DNA from: Bradyrhizobium nanningense
Lineage (GTDB): Bacteria; Pseudomonadota; Alphaproteobacteria; Rhizobiales; Xanthobacteraceae
Direction: 5' to 3'
Length of the DNA: 64,000 bases
NCBI RefSeq assembly: GCF_004114535.1
Contig: NZ_LBJC01000007.1
Location: forward strand, 248,001 to 312,000
How positions within the stretch are numbered: the first letter of the stretch is position 1; the number at the start of each line of letters is the position of its first letter. Under the pieces are notes generated by a model. That model had not been told where the DNA came from. It saw nothing but the letters and a program-made list of their open reading frames with translations, and searched no databases. Positions 35,525 to 41,909 of the stretch are shown piece after piece. The translations under genes and the position numbers were made by a program.

Positions 35525-36904
35525 CTAGACCCTTGCTTCGGCAAGGCTTGAGGCGCCTTCGCCCTGCGGGCTGCGACGCAGATAGAACCACCAGGTCAGA
35601 GCGAGGCAGGTGGCGTAGAAGGCGAGATAGATCACGAGCGCGAGCTGCGGCCCGCCGGTCAGGGCAATCGACTTGCCGAAACCGGTCGGGATCAGATAGC
35701 CGCCGACGGCGCCGATGGCGCCGATGAAGCCGACCGCCGCGCCGCTCTCGATGCTCGCCGTCTTCAGCGCCAGCCCGCGCGCCGCATCGCCCTTGCCGCG
35801 CACCTTGAACAGGTTCTCCTCGCGGAAGATCGAGGGGATCATGCGATAGGTCGAGCCGTTGCCGATGCCCGTCGTCACGAACAGGATCAGGAACATCGAC
35901 AGGAAGCCGATGAAATCCTTCTCCCCGACGAAGTAGAGCACGCCGACCGTGGCTCCCGCCATCAAGATGAAGTTCCAGAAGGTGATGATCGAGCCGCCGA
36001 CCCTGTCGGCAAGCCAGCCGCCGAGCGGACGCGACAACGAGCCGACCAGCGGCCCCAGGAACGCGATCGAGATCGAGATCGCCGGGAATTGCGTCTTGAT
36101 CAGGAGCGGAAACGCCGCTGAGTAGCCGATGAAGGAGCCGAACGTGCCGATATAGAGGTACGCCATGATCCAGGTGTGCTTGCGTTTGACGATCGCGAGC
36201 TGGTTCTTCACCGACGATTTCGCCGACGTGAGGTTGTTCATGAAGAACACCGCGCCGAACACCGCGATCGCGATCGGCAGCACCCACATCAGGCCGGCAT
36301 TCTGGAGGAAGATGCCGTCGACGGGCGTGGCCTGGAACAGGTTGAACACAGCCAGCGTCATCAGGATCGGGGTCAGGAGCTGCACGCTGGAGACGCCGAT
36401 ATTGCCGCCGGCCGCATTCAGGCCGAGCGCCCAGCCCTTCATCCTGTCGGGGAAGAAGAAGGAGATGTTGGTCATACTGGAGGCGAAGTTGCCGCCGCCA
36501 AGGCCGGCGGTCGAGGCGATCAGCAGCATCAGCCAGAACGGCGTGTCAGGCTGGCTCACGAAATAGGCAAGCGACAAGGTTGGAATGAACAGGATCGCCG
36601 CACTGAAGATGGTCCAGTTGCGGCCGCCGAAGGTCGTCACTGCGAAAGTATAGGGAAAGCGCATCAGGGCGCCGATCAGGCCCGGCACCGCGACGAGCTG
36701 GAACAGCTGGTCGGTGGTGTAGTGGAAGCCTGCCTGCGGCAGCTTGGTGGTGACGATGCTCCAGATCAGCCAGACCGAGAAGCCGATATGCTCGGCCACG
36801 ATCGACCAGATCAGGTTGCGTCGCGCGATAGTCTTGCCAGTCGCATTCCAGAACGCCTCATCTTCGGGGCGCCAGTCTGAAATCCAAGTCGGATTCTTCG
36901 TCAT
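35525..36904 (-). CDS. narK: Nitrate/nitrite MFS transporter NarK
   Basis: The protein has 459 residues with about 12 membrane segments and the nitrate-porter signatures GLGGGNFASSMTNISFFFP and GPLVGSLSRPLGGWLADRVGG. It imports nitrate and/or exchanges nitrite. It is the first gene of narK-bjgb-flp-nasC. Its leader and promoter region (36905-37243) holds a conserved regulatory layout shared with nrtA and the formate/nitrite channel. Confidence 0.93.
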   Translation of the reverse strand: MTKNPTWISDWRPEDEAFWNATGKTIARRNLIWSIVAEHIGFSVWLIWSIVTTKLPQAGFHYTTDQLFQLVAVPGLIGALMRFPYTFAVTTFGGRNWTIFSAAILFIPTLSLAYFVSQPDTPFWLMLLIASTAGLGGGNFASSMTNISFFFPDRMKGWALGLNAAGGNIGVSSVQLLTPILMTLAVFNLFQATPVDGIFLQNAGLMWVLPIAIAVFGAVFFMNNLTSAKSSVKNQLAIVKRKHTWIMAYLYIGTFGSFIGYSAAFPLLIKTQFPAISISIAFLGPLVGSLSRPLGGWLADRVGGSIITFWNFILMAGATVGVLYFVGEKDFIGFLSMFLILFVTTGIGNGSTYRMIPSIFREENLFKVRGKGDAARGLALKTASIESGAAVGFIGAIGAVGGYLIPTGFGKSIALTGGPQLALVIYLAFYATCLALTWWFYLRRSPQGEGASSLAEARV

Positions 36905-36928
36905 TGAGTATCCCTTTCAGGCTCACCG

Positions 36929-37040
36929 CTGCGTCGTTGCAGGCTCGGCCTCCGGTCACGGAGGCGCGCTCCGAGGCTTCACCCCGGTGGCGAGTTCACG
37001 ATGCTGATTGATGATGTTGAGGGACGTCGTCGTTGGCGTC
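36929..37040 (-). promoter_or_regulatory. narK leader with two AxxGxx hexaloop hairpins
   Basis: On the minus strand GACGCC-AACGAC-GACGTC (37040-37023) folds with an AACGAC hexaloop. CTGC-AACGAC-GCAG (36942-36929) has the same loop. A strong stem GCCTCC/GGAGGC (36965-36948) lies between them. ANTAR antiterminators such as NasT bind hexaloops with A at position 1 and G at position 4. The first hairpin begins about where transcription should start from the sigma-54-like element. Confidence 0.5.
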
Positions 37041-37052
37041 GCGCAAAGACGT

Positions 37053-37068
37053 TTCAATTTCCGTGCCA
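37053..37068 (-). promoter_or_regulatory. Sigma-54-like promoter of narK
   Basis: TGGCACG-GAAA-TTGAA on the minus strand has a perfect -24 element and correct spacing. The -12 element reads TTGAA instead of TTGCA. Its centre is 118.5 bases from the palindrome at 37162-37196. Confidence 0.55.
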
Positions 37069-37161
37069 GTTGCGCGCACGCTAGAAATACAGGGATTTCA
37101 GAACGTTATTCGTGTTGCCCGAATTTTTCGCAGGGTCTTTTCGCACGGTAAATTTGCGATT

Positions 37162-37196
37162 CGCTCAATCCTTGTGCGACGCACAAGGATTGAGCG
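37162..37196. promoter_or_regulatory. Perfect 16-bp inverted repeat upstream of narK
   Basis: CGCTCAATCCTTGTGC and its exact reverse complement flank GAC. The core TTGTGC-GAC-GCACAA recurs at 40635-40649 between nrtA and the formate/nitrite channel. GTGC/GCAC half-sites suggest an enhancer for NtrC or a similar activator, but the arm order is the reverse of the enterobacterial NtrC site. The location, just past the nrtC stop, could also make it a terminator. Confidence 0.55.
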
Positions 37197-37243
37197 GGAT
37201 GTCGATTATTTGGGCGCACGCGTCGGTCGCGTTAACTTCCGGT

Positions 37244-38038
37244 TTACGCGGCCTCGACGAAGCGATGACGCTCGTAGAGGAATTCGAGCACGCGCTGGCG
37301 GCACTTCAAATAGATGCCGTTGGTGGCAAGCTCGAGCCGTTTGCGCGGCCGTGCCAGCGGCACCTCCAGCACCTCCCCGATGCGCGCGCTCGGCCCGTTC
37401 GTCATCATCACGATGCGGTCGGACAAGAGCACGGCCTCGTCGACGTCGTGAGTGATCATCAGGATGGTGTTGCCGAGCTTTTGATGCAGCGCCATCACCG
37501 AGTCCTGCAAGTGCGCGCGGGTCAGCGCGTCGAGCGCGCCGAACGGCTCGTCCAGCAGCAGCACCTTCGGCTCCATCGCCAGCGCCCGGGCGATGCCGAC
37601 GCGCTGCTTCATGCCGCCCGAGATTTCCGACGGGCGCTTGTCCCTGGCATGGGCCATCTGCACGAGGTTGAGATTGTGCATGACCCAGGCGTCGCGCTCG
37701 GCGCGGGACTTGGTCCTGGCGAAGACCTTGTCGACGCCGAGCCTGACGTTCTCGTAGACGGTGAGCCACGGCAACAGGCTGTGGTTCTGGAACACCACGG
37801 CGCGATCGGGCCCCGGCGAGTTGACCTCGCGATTCTCCAGCAGCACGCCGCCCGTGGTGGCGCCGGTCAGACCTGCGATGATGTTGAGCAAGGTCGACTT
37901 GCCGCAACCGGAATGGCCGATGATCGAGACGTATTCGCCTTTCTCGATCGTCAGGTTGATCTCCTTGAGCACCTCGGTGGTGGCGGCGCCGCGGGTAAAG
38001 ACCTTGTCGATGTGGTCGAGCTTCAGATAGGCGGTCAT
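37244..38038 (-). CDS. nrtC: Nitrate ABC transporter ATP-binding protein
   Basis: The protein has 264 residues with Walker A GHSGCGKST, signature EISGGMKQR and Walker B VLLLDEP. It is a single-domain NrtD/SsuB-type ATPase without the binding-protein-like extension of cyanobacterial NrtC. It is the last gene of the importer operon, 13 bases after the permease. The assignment to nitrate rests on the nrtA-like gene and the adjoining nitrate genes. Confidence 0.9.
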   Translation of the reverse strand: MTAYLKLDHIDKVFTRGAATTEVLKEINLTIEKGEYVSIIGHSGCGKSTLLNIIAGLTGATTGGVLLENREVNSPGPDRAVVFQNHSLLPWLTVYENVRLGVDKVFARTKSRAERDAWVMHNLNLVQMAHARDKRPSEISGGMKQRVGIARALAMEPKVLLLDEPFGALDALTRAHLQDSVMALHQKLGNTILMITHDVDEAVLLSDRIVMMTNGPSARIGEVLEVPLARPRKRLELATNGIYLKCRQRVLEFLYERHRFVEAA

Positions 38039-38051
38039 TTGCCCCCCTCCT

Positions 38052-38948
38052 TCAATTCTGCGCGGTGCCGCGGGTGACGACCTTGCCGAGGCTCGCGATC
38101 AGGCGATCCAGCACGAAGCCGATAATGCCGACATAGAACAGTGCCAGGATGATCTCGCTGATATGCGAGGAGTTCCAGGCGTCCCAGATGAAGAAGCCGA
38201 TGCCGACGCCGCCGATCAGCATTTCCGCAGCGACGATCGCGAGCCAGGACAGGCCGATGCCGATGCGAAGGCCGGTGAAGATGTAGGGCGCCGCCGCCGG
38301 AATCATGATCTTGGAGAAGAACTCGAGCGGATTGAGCTGCACCACCGCGGCGACGTTGCGATAGTCCTGCGGGATGTTGCGGATGCCGACCGCGGTGTTG
38401 ATGATGATCGGCCAGATCGAGGTGATGAAGATGACGAAGATCGCCGAAGGCTGGCCGTCGCGGAAGGCCGCGAGCGAAAGCGGCAGCCAGGCCAGCGGGG
38501 GAATGGTGCGCAGGACCTGGAACAGCGGATCGAGCCCGCGCATCGCCCAGACCGACTGCCCGACCAGCACACCGAGCGCGATGCCGGCGATCGCGGAGAG
38601 CGAGTAGCCGAAGGCGACGCGCTGCAGACTGGCGGAGAGATGCCAGAACAGGCCCTTGTCGATGCCGCCATGGTCGAAGAACGGATCGAGGATCAGCTCC
38701 TTTGTGTCCTTGAACACTCTCGACGGCGGCGGCAGCGCCGAGCCGGCGCGGCGGCAGATCAGTTCCCACACCAGCGTCAGCAGCGCGATCACGACCAGGG
38801 GCGGGATCATGCGAACCGCGGTCTCCCTCGCCATGCGCGCGTAGGCTTCAGTGCGCGGCGGCCGTTTCGGCGTCATCGCGACGACCGGTGCAGCGGCTGC
38901 AGCAGGCATCGCAGTCTCAAGGTCGATCTTCGTGGCAGGCATGTTCAT
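38052..38948 (-). CDS. nrtB: Nitrate ABC transporter permease
   Basis: The protein has 298 residues from the ATG at 38948 (GGAGAGAGATAGCG upstream). About 50 polar Pro/Ala-rich residues precede five to six membrane segments. The EAA loop is near residue 220 (NPLEFFSKIMIPAAAPYIF), and GIGLSWLAIVAAEML is typical of nitrate/sulfonate permeases. It is the middle gene of the nrtA-nrtB-nrtC operon. Confidence 0.9.
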   Translation of the reverse strand: MNMPATKIDLETAMPAAAAAPVVAMTPKRPPRTEAYARMARETAVRMIPPLVVIALLTLVWELICRRAGSALPPPSRVFKDTKELILDPFFDHGGIDKGLFWHLSASLQRVAFGYSLSAIAGIALGVLVGQSVWAMRGLDPLFQVLRTIPPLAWLPLSLAAFRDGQPSAIFVIFITSIWPIIINTAVGIRNIPQDYRNVAAVVQLNPLEFFSKIMIPAAAPYIFTGLRIGIGLSWLAIVAAEMLIGGVGIGFFIWDAWNSSHISEIILALFYVGIIGFVLDRLIASLGKVVTRGTAQN

Positions 38949-39010
38949 CGCTATCTCTCTCCGGCTTCGCAAGGACGATGCGGCCGCCCCGGGGCGGCCG
39001 CAGGGCTCCA

Positions 39011-40330
39011 TCAGACTTCGACGCGCTTGATCGCGAGCGACTTCAGATAGGCAGCCGGATTTTCGGGATCGAACACCTTGCCGTCGAAGAAGGCCTCCTT
39101 GCCGCGCGAGGTCGAGGCCGGAATCTCGGCGTTGGCCACGCCGAGCGTCTTGGCCGCATCGCGCCACATGTCCTCGCGATTGACCTTGGCGATCAGCGCC
39201 TTGGTGTCGAAGCCAGGCTCGTACTTGCCCCAGCGGATGTCCTCGGTCAGGAACCAGAGGTCGTGGCTCTGGAACGGGTAAGAAGCGAAGTCGCGCCAGT
39301 ACTTCATGATGTGCGGCGAGTTCTCGACCACCTTGCCGGGGATGCCGTAGTCGAACTTGCCGGCGCTGCGGTCGAGCACGTCCTCGACTGGGCAGTTCAT
39401 CCACTGCCGCTTGCCCATGATGGCGGCAAGCTCGGCCTTGTTCTCGGCCTTGTCGGCCCATTGCTGGGCTTCCATCACCGCCATCAGCAGCGCCTTGGCC
39501 GCCTTCGGATATTTGTCGACGAAGGCGGCGCGCATGCCGAAGGATTTTTCCGGATGCTTGTTCCAGAGCTCGCCGGTGGTGACAGCGGTATACCCGATCT
39601 TCTGGTGGATCAGCTGCAGATTCCAGGGCTCGCCGACGCAGAAGCAGTCCATGGTGCCGACCTTCATATTGGCCACCATCTGCGGCGGCGGCACCACGAT
39701 GGTCTCGATGTCCTTGTCGGGATCGATGCCGCCGGCCGCGAGCCAATAGCGGAGCCAGAGGTCATGGGTGCCGCCGGGGAAGGTCATCGCGGCTTTCACC
39801 GCCTTGCCGGACGCCTTCTTCTTCTCCAGCGCCGCCTTGAACGGCGTCGCGTCGACGCCGAGCTTGAGGTCGGCATATTCATTGGCGACGGAGATGCACT
39901 GGCTGTCGAGATTGAGCCGCGCCAGGATGTACATCGGCGTCGGCTGGTTGTTCTGCGTCACCTTGCCGGCCGAGATCAGATACGGCATCGGGGTGAGGAT
40001 ATGCGCGCCGTCGATGCCGTTGCCTTCGGAGCCGAGCACGAGGTTGTCGCGCGTGGTGCCCCAGGAGGCCTGCTTCTGCACGTCGGTGTCGGGCATGCCG
40101 TATTTGGCGAACAGGCCCTTGTCCTTGGCGACGAAGAGCGGGCCGGCATCGGAGAGCGCGATGAAGCCGAGCTTGGCGCCTTTGACCTCGGGGCCTGCGT
40201 CCTGAGCGAAGGCGCCGGCGGGGAAATTCAGTTTTGCTGCGGCGAGAAGTGCGGCGGTGGAGCCGGTGGCTTTCAACAATTGACGGCGGCTGAGGCCCGT
40301 CTCCGAGGGCCGGCGGGTGCGCTTGGTCAT
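39011..40330 (-). CDS. nrtA: Nitrate ABC transporter substrate-binding protein
   Basis: The protein has 439 residues and a Tat signal peptide (twin arginine in SRRQLLKATGS, residues 14-24) followed by the NrtA fold. NMKVGTMDCFCVGEPWNLQ, KHPEKSFGMRAAFVDKYP and AGKFDYGIPGK match nitrate-binding NrtA/NasF proteins, as does its length. It binds nitrate in the periplasm and delivers it to the NrtB/NrtC pair encoded downstream. It shares its control region with the divergent formate/nitrite channel. Confidence 0.92.
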   Translation of the reverse strand: MTKRTRRPSETGLSRRQLLKATGSTAALLAAAKLNFPAGAFAQDAGPEVKGAKLGFIALSDAGPLFVAKDKGLFAKYGMPDTDVQKQASWGTTRDNLVLGSEGNGIDGAHILTPMPYLISAGKVTQNNQPTPMYILARLNLDSQCISVANEYADLKLGVDATPFKAALEKKKASGKAVKAAMTFPGGTHDLWLRYWLAAGGIDPDKDIETIVVPPPQMVANMKVGTMDCFCVGEPWNLQLIHQKIGYTAVTTGELWNKHPEKSFGMRAAFVDKYPKAAKALLMAVMEAQQWADKAENKAELAAIMGKRQWMNCPVEDVLDRSAGKFDYGIPGKVVENSPHIMKYWRDFASYPFQSHDLWFLTEDIRWGKYEPGFDTKALIAKVNREDMWRDAAKTLGVANAEIPASTSRGKEAFFDGKVFDPENPAAYLKSLAIKRVEV

Positions 40331-40346
40331 AGGCGGTGTCGTCCTT

Positions 40347-40503
40347 TGCGTCGTTGCAGAATTGATTGGCGTCAGTGCACACGAGCAGCCCGTCCGTCCG
40401 GCGGCGCCATCTTTGGCGCATGCGAACGCACGACGGGGAGACCCCCGTCTGGTGGCGTCGGCAAGTCGGATGAGAAGTCTCGCGGGACGGCTTCAATGGC
40501 GTC
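40347..40503 (-). promoter_or_regulatory. nrtA leader with AxxGxx hexaloop hairpins
   Basis: On the minus strand GACGCC-ATTGAA-GCCGTC (40503-40486) has an ATTGAA hexaloop with the same single mismatch position as the narK hairpin. TGC-AACGAC-GCA (40358-40347) lies 16 bases before the start codon. A GACGGGG/CCCCGTC stem (40449-40432) lies between them. The layout parallels the narK leader and fits regulation by a NasT-type ANTAR protein. Confidence 0.5.
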
Positions 40504-40515
40504 GGCAGGGAACCA

Positions 40516-40531
40516 TTCAAGCTTCATGCCA
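40516..40531 (-). promoter_or_regulatory. Sigma-54-like promoter of nrtA
   Basis: TGGCATG-AAGC-TTGAA on the minus strand. Twelve bases separate it from the first leader hairpin, exactly as for narK. Its centre is 118.5 bases from the palindrome at 40635-40649, again exactly as for narK. Confidence 0.55.
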
Positions 40532-40634
40532 AGCCCTTCATCCCTAAAAATGACGAGTATTTAAAGGGTTACGGTGGCCGCGCCGAACTGCCGCAGAGCG
40601 GTTCCGCATGGGAAAATTGCGACCTGCTCAATTC

Positions 40635-40649
40635 TTGTGCGACGCACAA
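40635..40649. promoter_or_regulatory. Shared palindrome TTGTGC-GAC-GCACAA between divergent nitrate/nitrite genes
   Basis: The 15-base core is identical to the one upstream of narK. It lies almost equidistant from the nrtA sigma-54-like element (118.5 bases) and the formate/nitrite-channel element (117.5 bases). One activator site could therefore serve both directions. Confidence 0.6.
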
Positions 40650-40751
40650 AGATTATGCAACAGCCCAGGCAAAGGGCCTCGGAACACACCGCCCGGGAAC
40701 TTAGGGCGATATATGCTATTGATATCGCTTCGTTTTTTGTTGCGCCTTGGA

Positions 40752-40767
40752 CGGCACGCGACTTGCA
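40752..40767 (+). promoter_or_regulatory. Sigma-54 promoter of the formate/nitrite channel operon
   Basis: CGGCACG-CGAC-TTGCA has the -24 GG, the -12 GC and the right spacing, with one mismatch to TGGCACG-N4-TTGCA. It is the best of the three sigma-54-like elements in this region. Confidence 0.65.
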
Positions 40768-40776
40768 TTCCCTCGT

Positions 40777-40830
40777 CGCGTCAACGAAGACTGCGGCTTG
40801 CCGCATTGTTTGCAGCCTCTGGCGGCTGCA
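40777..40830 (+). promoter_or_regulatory. Leader hairpins of the formate/nitrite channel operon
   Basis: CGC-GTC-AACGAA-GAC-T-GCG (40777-40795) has an AACGAA hexaloop with one bulged T. It overlaps the perfect hairpin TGCGGC-TT-GCCGCA (40792-40805), which is followed by TTGTTTG and so could compete as a terminator. TGCAGCC/GGCTGCA (40811-40830) follows. This overlap of a hexaloop stem and a terminator-like stem is what ANTAR antitermination needs. Confidence 0.5.
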
Positions 40831-41009
40831 GACCGGAAGCTCACCTGGTTCGCGGCCCTCGCCGGCTCAATCCTCGTGACGCGATTCCCAAGGCTTCCAG
40901 ACTTTCCATAGCCCTCGTGCGCGGCAGGCCAGCCCGCACGGCCAAAGACGTTCAGCCGCGCTCTCTTAGAGGGTGTGTCGATCTCACTTACGAAGCAAAG
41001 GAACCATTG

Positions 41010-41849
41010 ATGTCGTATCTCGCGCCTTCGGAATTCGTCACCAAGATGGTGGATGCCGGCGAGTCCAAGATCTTCATGTCCACCCGGGATACCATCATCC
41101 GTGCCTACATGGCCGGTGCCATCCTGGCATTGGCGGCGTGGTTCGCCGTCACGATCAACGTCAACACCGGGCAGCCGATCATCGGCGCACTGCTGTTTCC
41201 AGTCGGCTTCGCCATGCTCTATTTGCTGGGCTTCGACCTCCTGACCGGCGTGTTCGTACTCTCGCCGCTCGCCCTGATCGACAAGCGCCCGGGCGTTACC
41301 CTTGGCGGCGTACTGCGCAATTGGGGTCTCGTCTTCATCGGCAACTTCGCCGGCGCCCTAACGGTGGCCTTCATGATGGCCTTCGTCACGACGTTCGGCT
41401 TCACGCAGGCCCCCGACAAGGTCGGCACGGTCATCGGCAATATCGGTGAGGGCCGGACCCTGGGCTATGCCGCGCACGGCGCGGCGGGGATGGCGACGCT
41501 GTTCATGCGCGGCATGCTCTGCAACTGGATGGTCTCGACCGGCGTGGTCGGCGCCATGATCTCGACCTCGGTCCCCGGCAAGGTCATCGCGATGTGGATG
41601 CCGATCCTGGTGTTCTTCTACATGGTGTTCGAGCATTCCGTCGTGAACATGTTCCTGTTCCCGTCGGGCCTGATGCTCCATGCCAAGTTCTCGATCCTGG
41701 ACTATCTGATCTGGAACGAGATCCCGACGGTGCTCGGCAACCTCGTCGGCGGGCTCGCCTTCACCGGCCTGACTCTCTACGCCACGCATGTCATGACCCT
41801 GCCGAAGCGCCAGGTCGACAAGGCTGCGAAGCCCCGCGTGGCCGCCTGA
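41010..41849 (+). CDS. Formate/nitrite transporter family channel
   Basis: The protein has 279 residues with six membrane segments. FNT hallmarks are visible, including the internal repeat around GFDLLTGVFVLSPLALID and LFMRGMLCNWMVSTGVVGAM. FNT channels carry formate or nitrite. Location beside nrtABC and narK-nasC, and a shared regulatory layout, favour nitrite. AAAGGAACC precedes the ATG. It is followed by a hairpin and then the phosphatase-kinase gene. Confidence 0.88.
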   Translation: MSYLAPSEFVTKMVDAGESKIFMSTRDTIIRAYMAGAILALAAWFAVTINVNTGQPIIGALLFPVGFAMLYLLGFDLLTGVFVLSPLALIDKRPGVTLGGVLRNWGLVFIGNFAGALTVAFMMAFVTTFGFTQAPDKVGTVIGNIGEGRTLGYAAHGAAGMATLFMRGMLCNWMVSTGVVGAMISTSVPGKVIAMWMPILVFFYMVFEHSVVNMFLFPSGLMLHAKFSILDYLIWNEIPTVLGNLVGGLAFTGLTLYATHVMTLPKRQVDKAAKPRVAA

Positions 41850-41865
41850 TCGAATACGTCTCGAC

Positions 41866-41900
41866 AGGGGAGCCTTGCCCGAGCAGGGTGAGGCTCCCCT
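41866..41900 (+). terminator. Intercistronic hairpin between channel and phosphatase-kinase genes
   Basis: AGGGGAGCCT pairs perfectly with AGGCTCCCCT around a TGCCC...GGGTG inner stem. No T-tract follows, so it probably lowers or stabilises expression of one of the flanking genes and is not a full terminator. The downstream gene begins 10 bases after it without a clear ribosome-binding site. Confidence 0.5.
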
Positions 41901-41909
41901 CTCCTGGTG

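Noticed and set aside
37162..37196. The palindrome before narK considered only as an intrinsic terminator of nrtC
   Set aside because: No T-tract follows on the minus strand, and the same core recurs between the divergent nrtA and channel genes, where a terminator makes no sense. A regulatory site is the better reading, although a double role is possible.
40372..40527. A 51-codon minus-strand frame upstream of nrtA with a plausible ribosome-binding site
   Set aside because: Its ATG lies inside the sigma-54-like element of nrtA, so it would not be transcribed from that promoter, and the encoded protein has no recognisable features.
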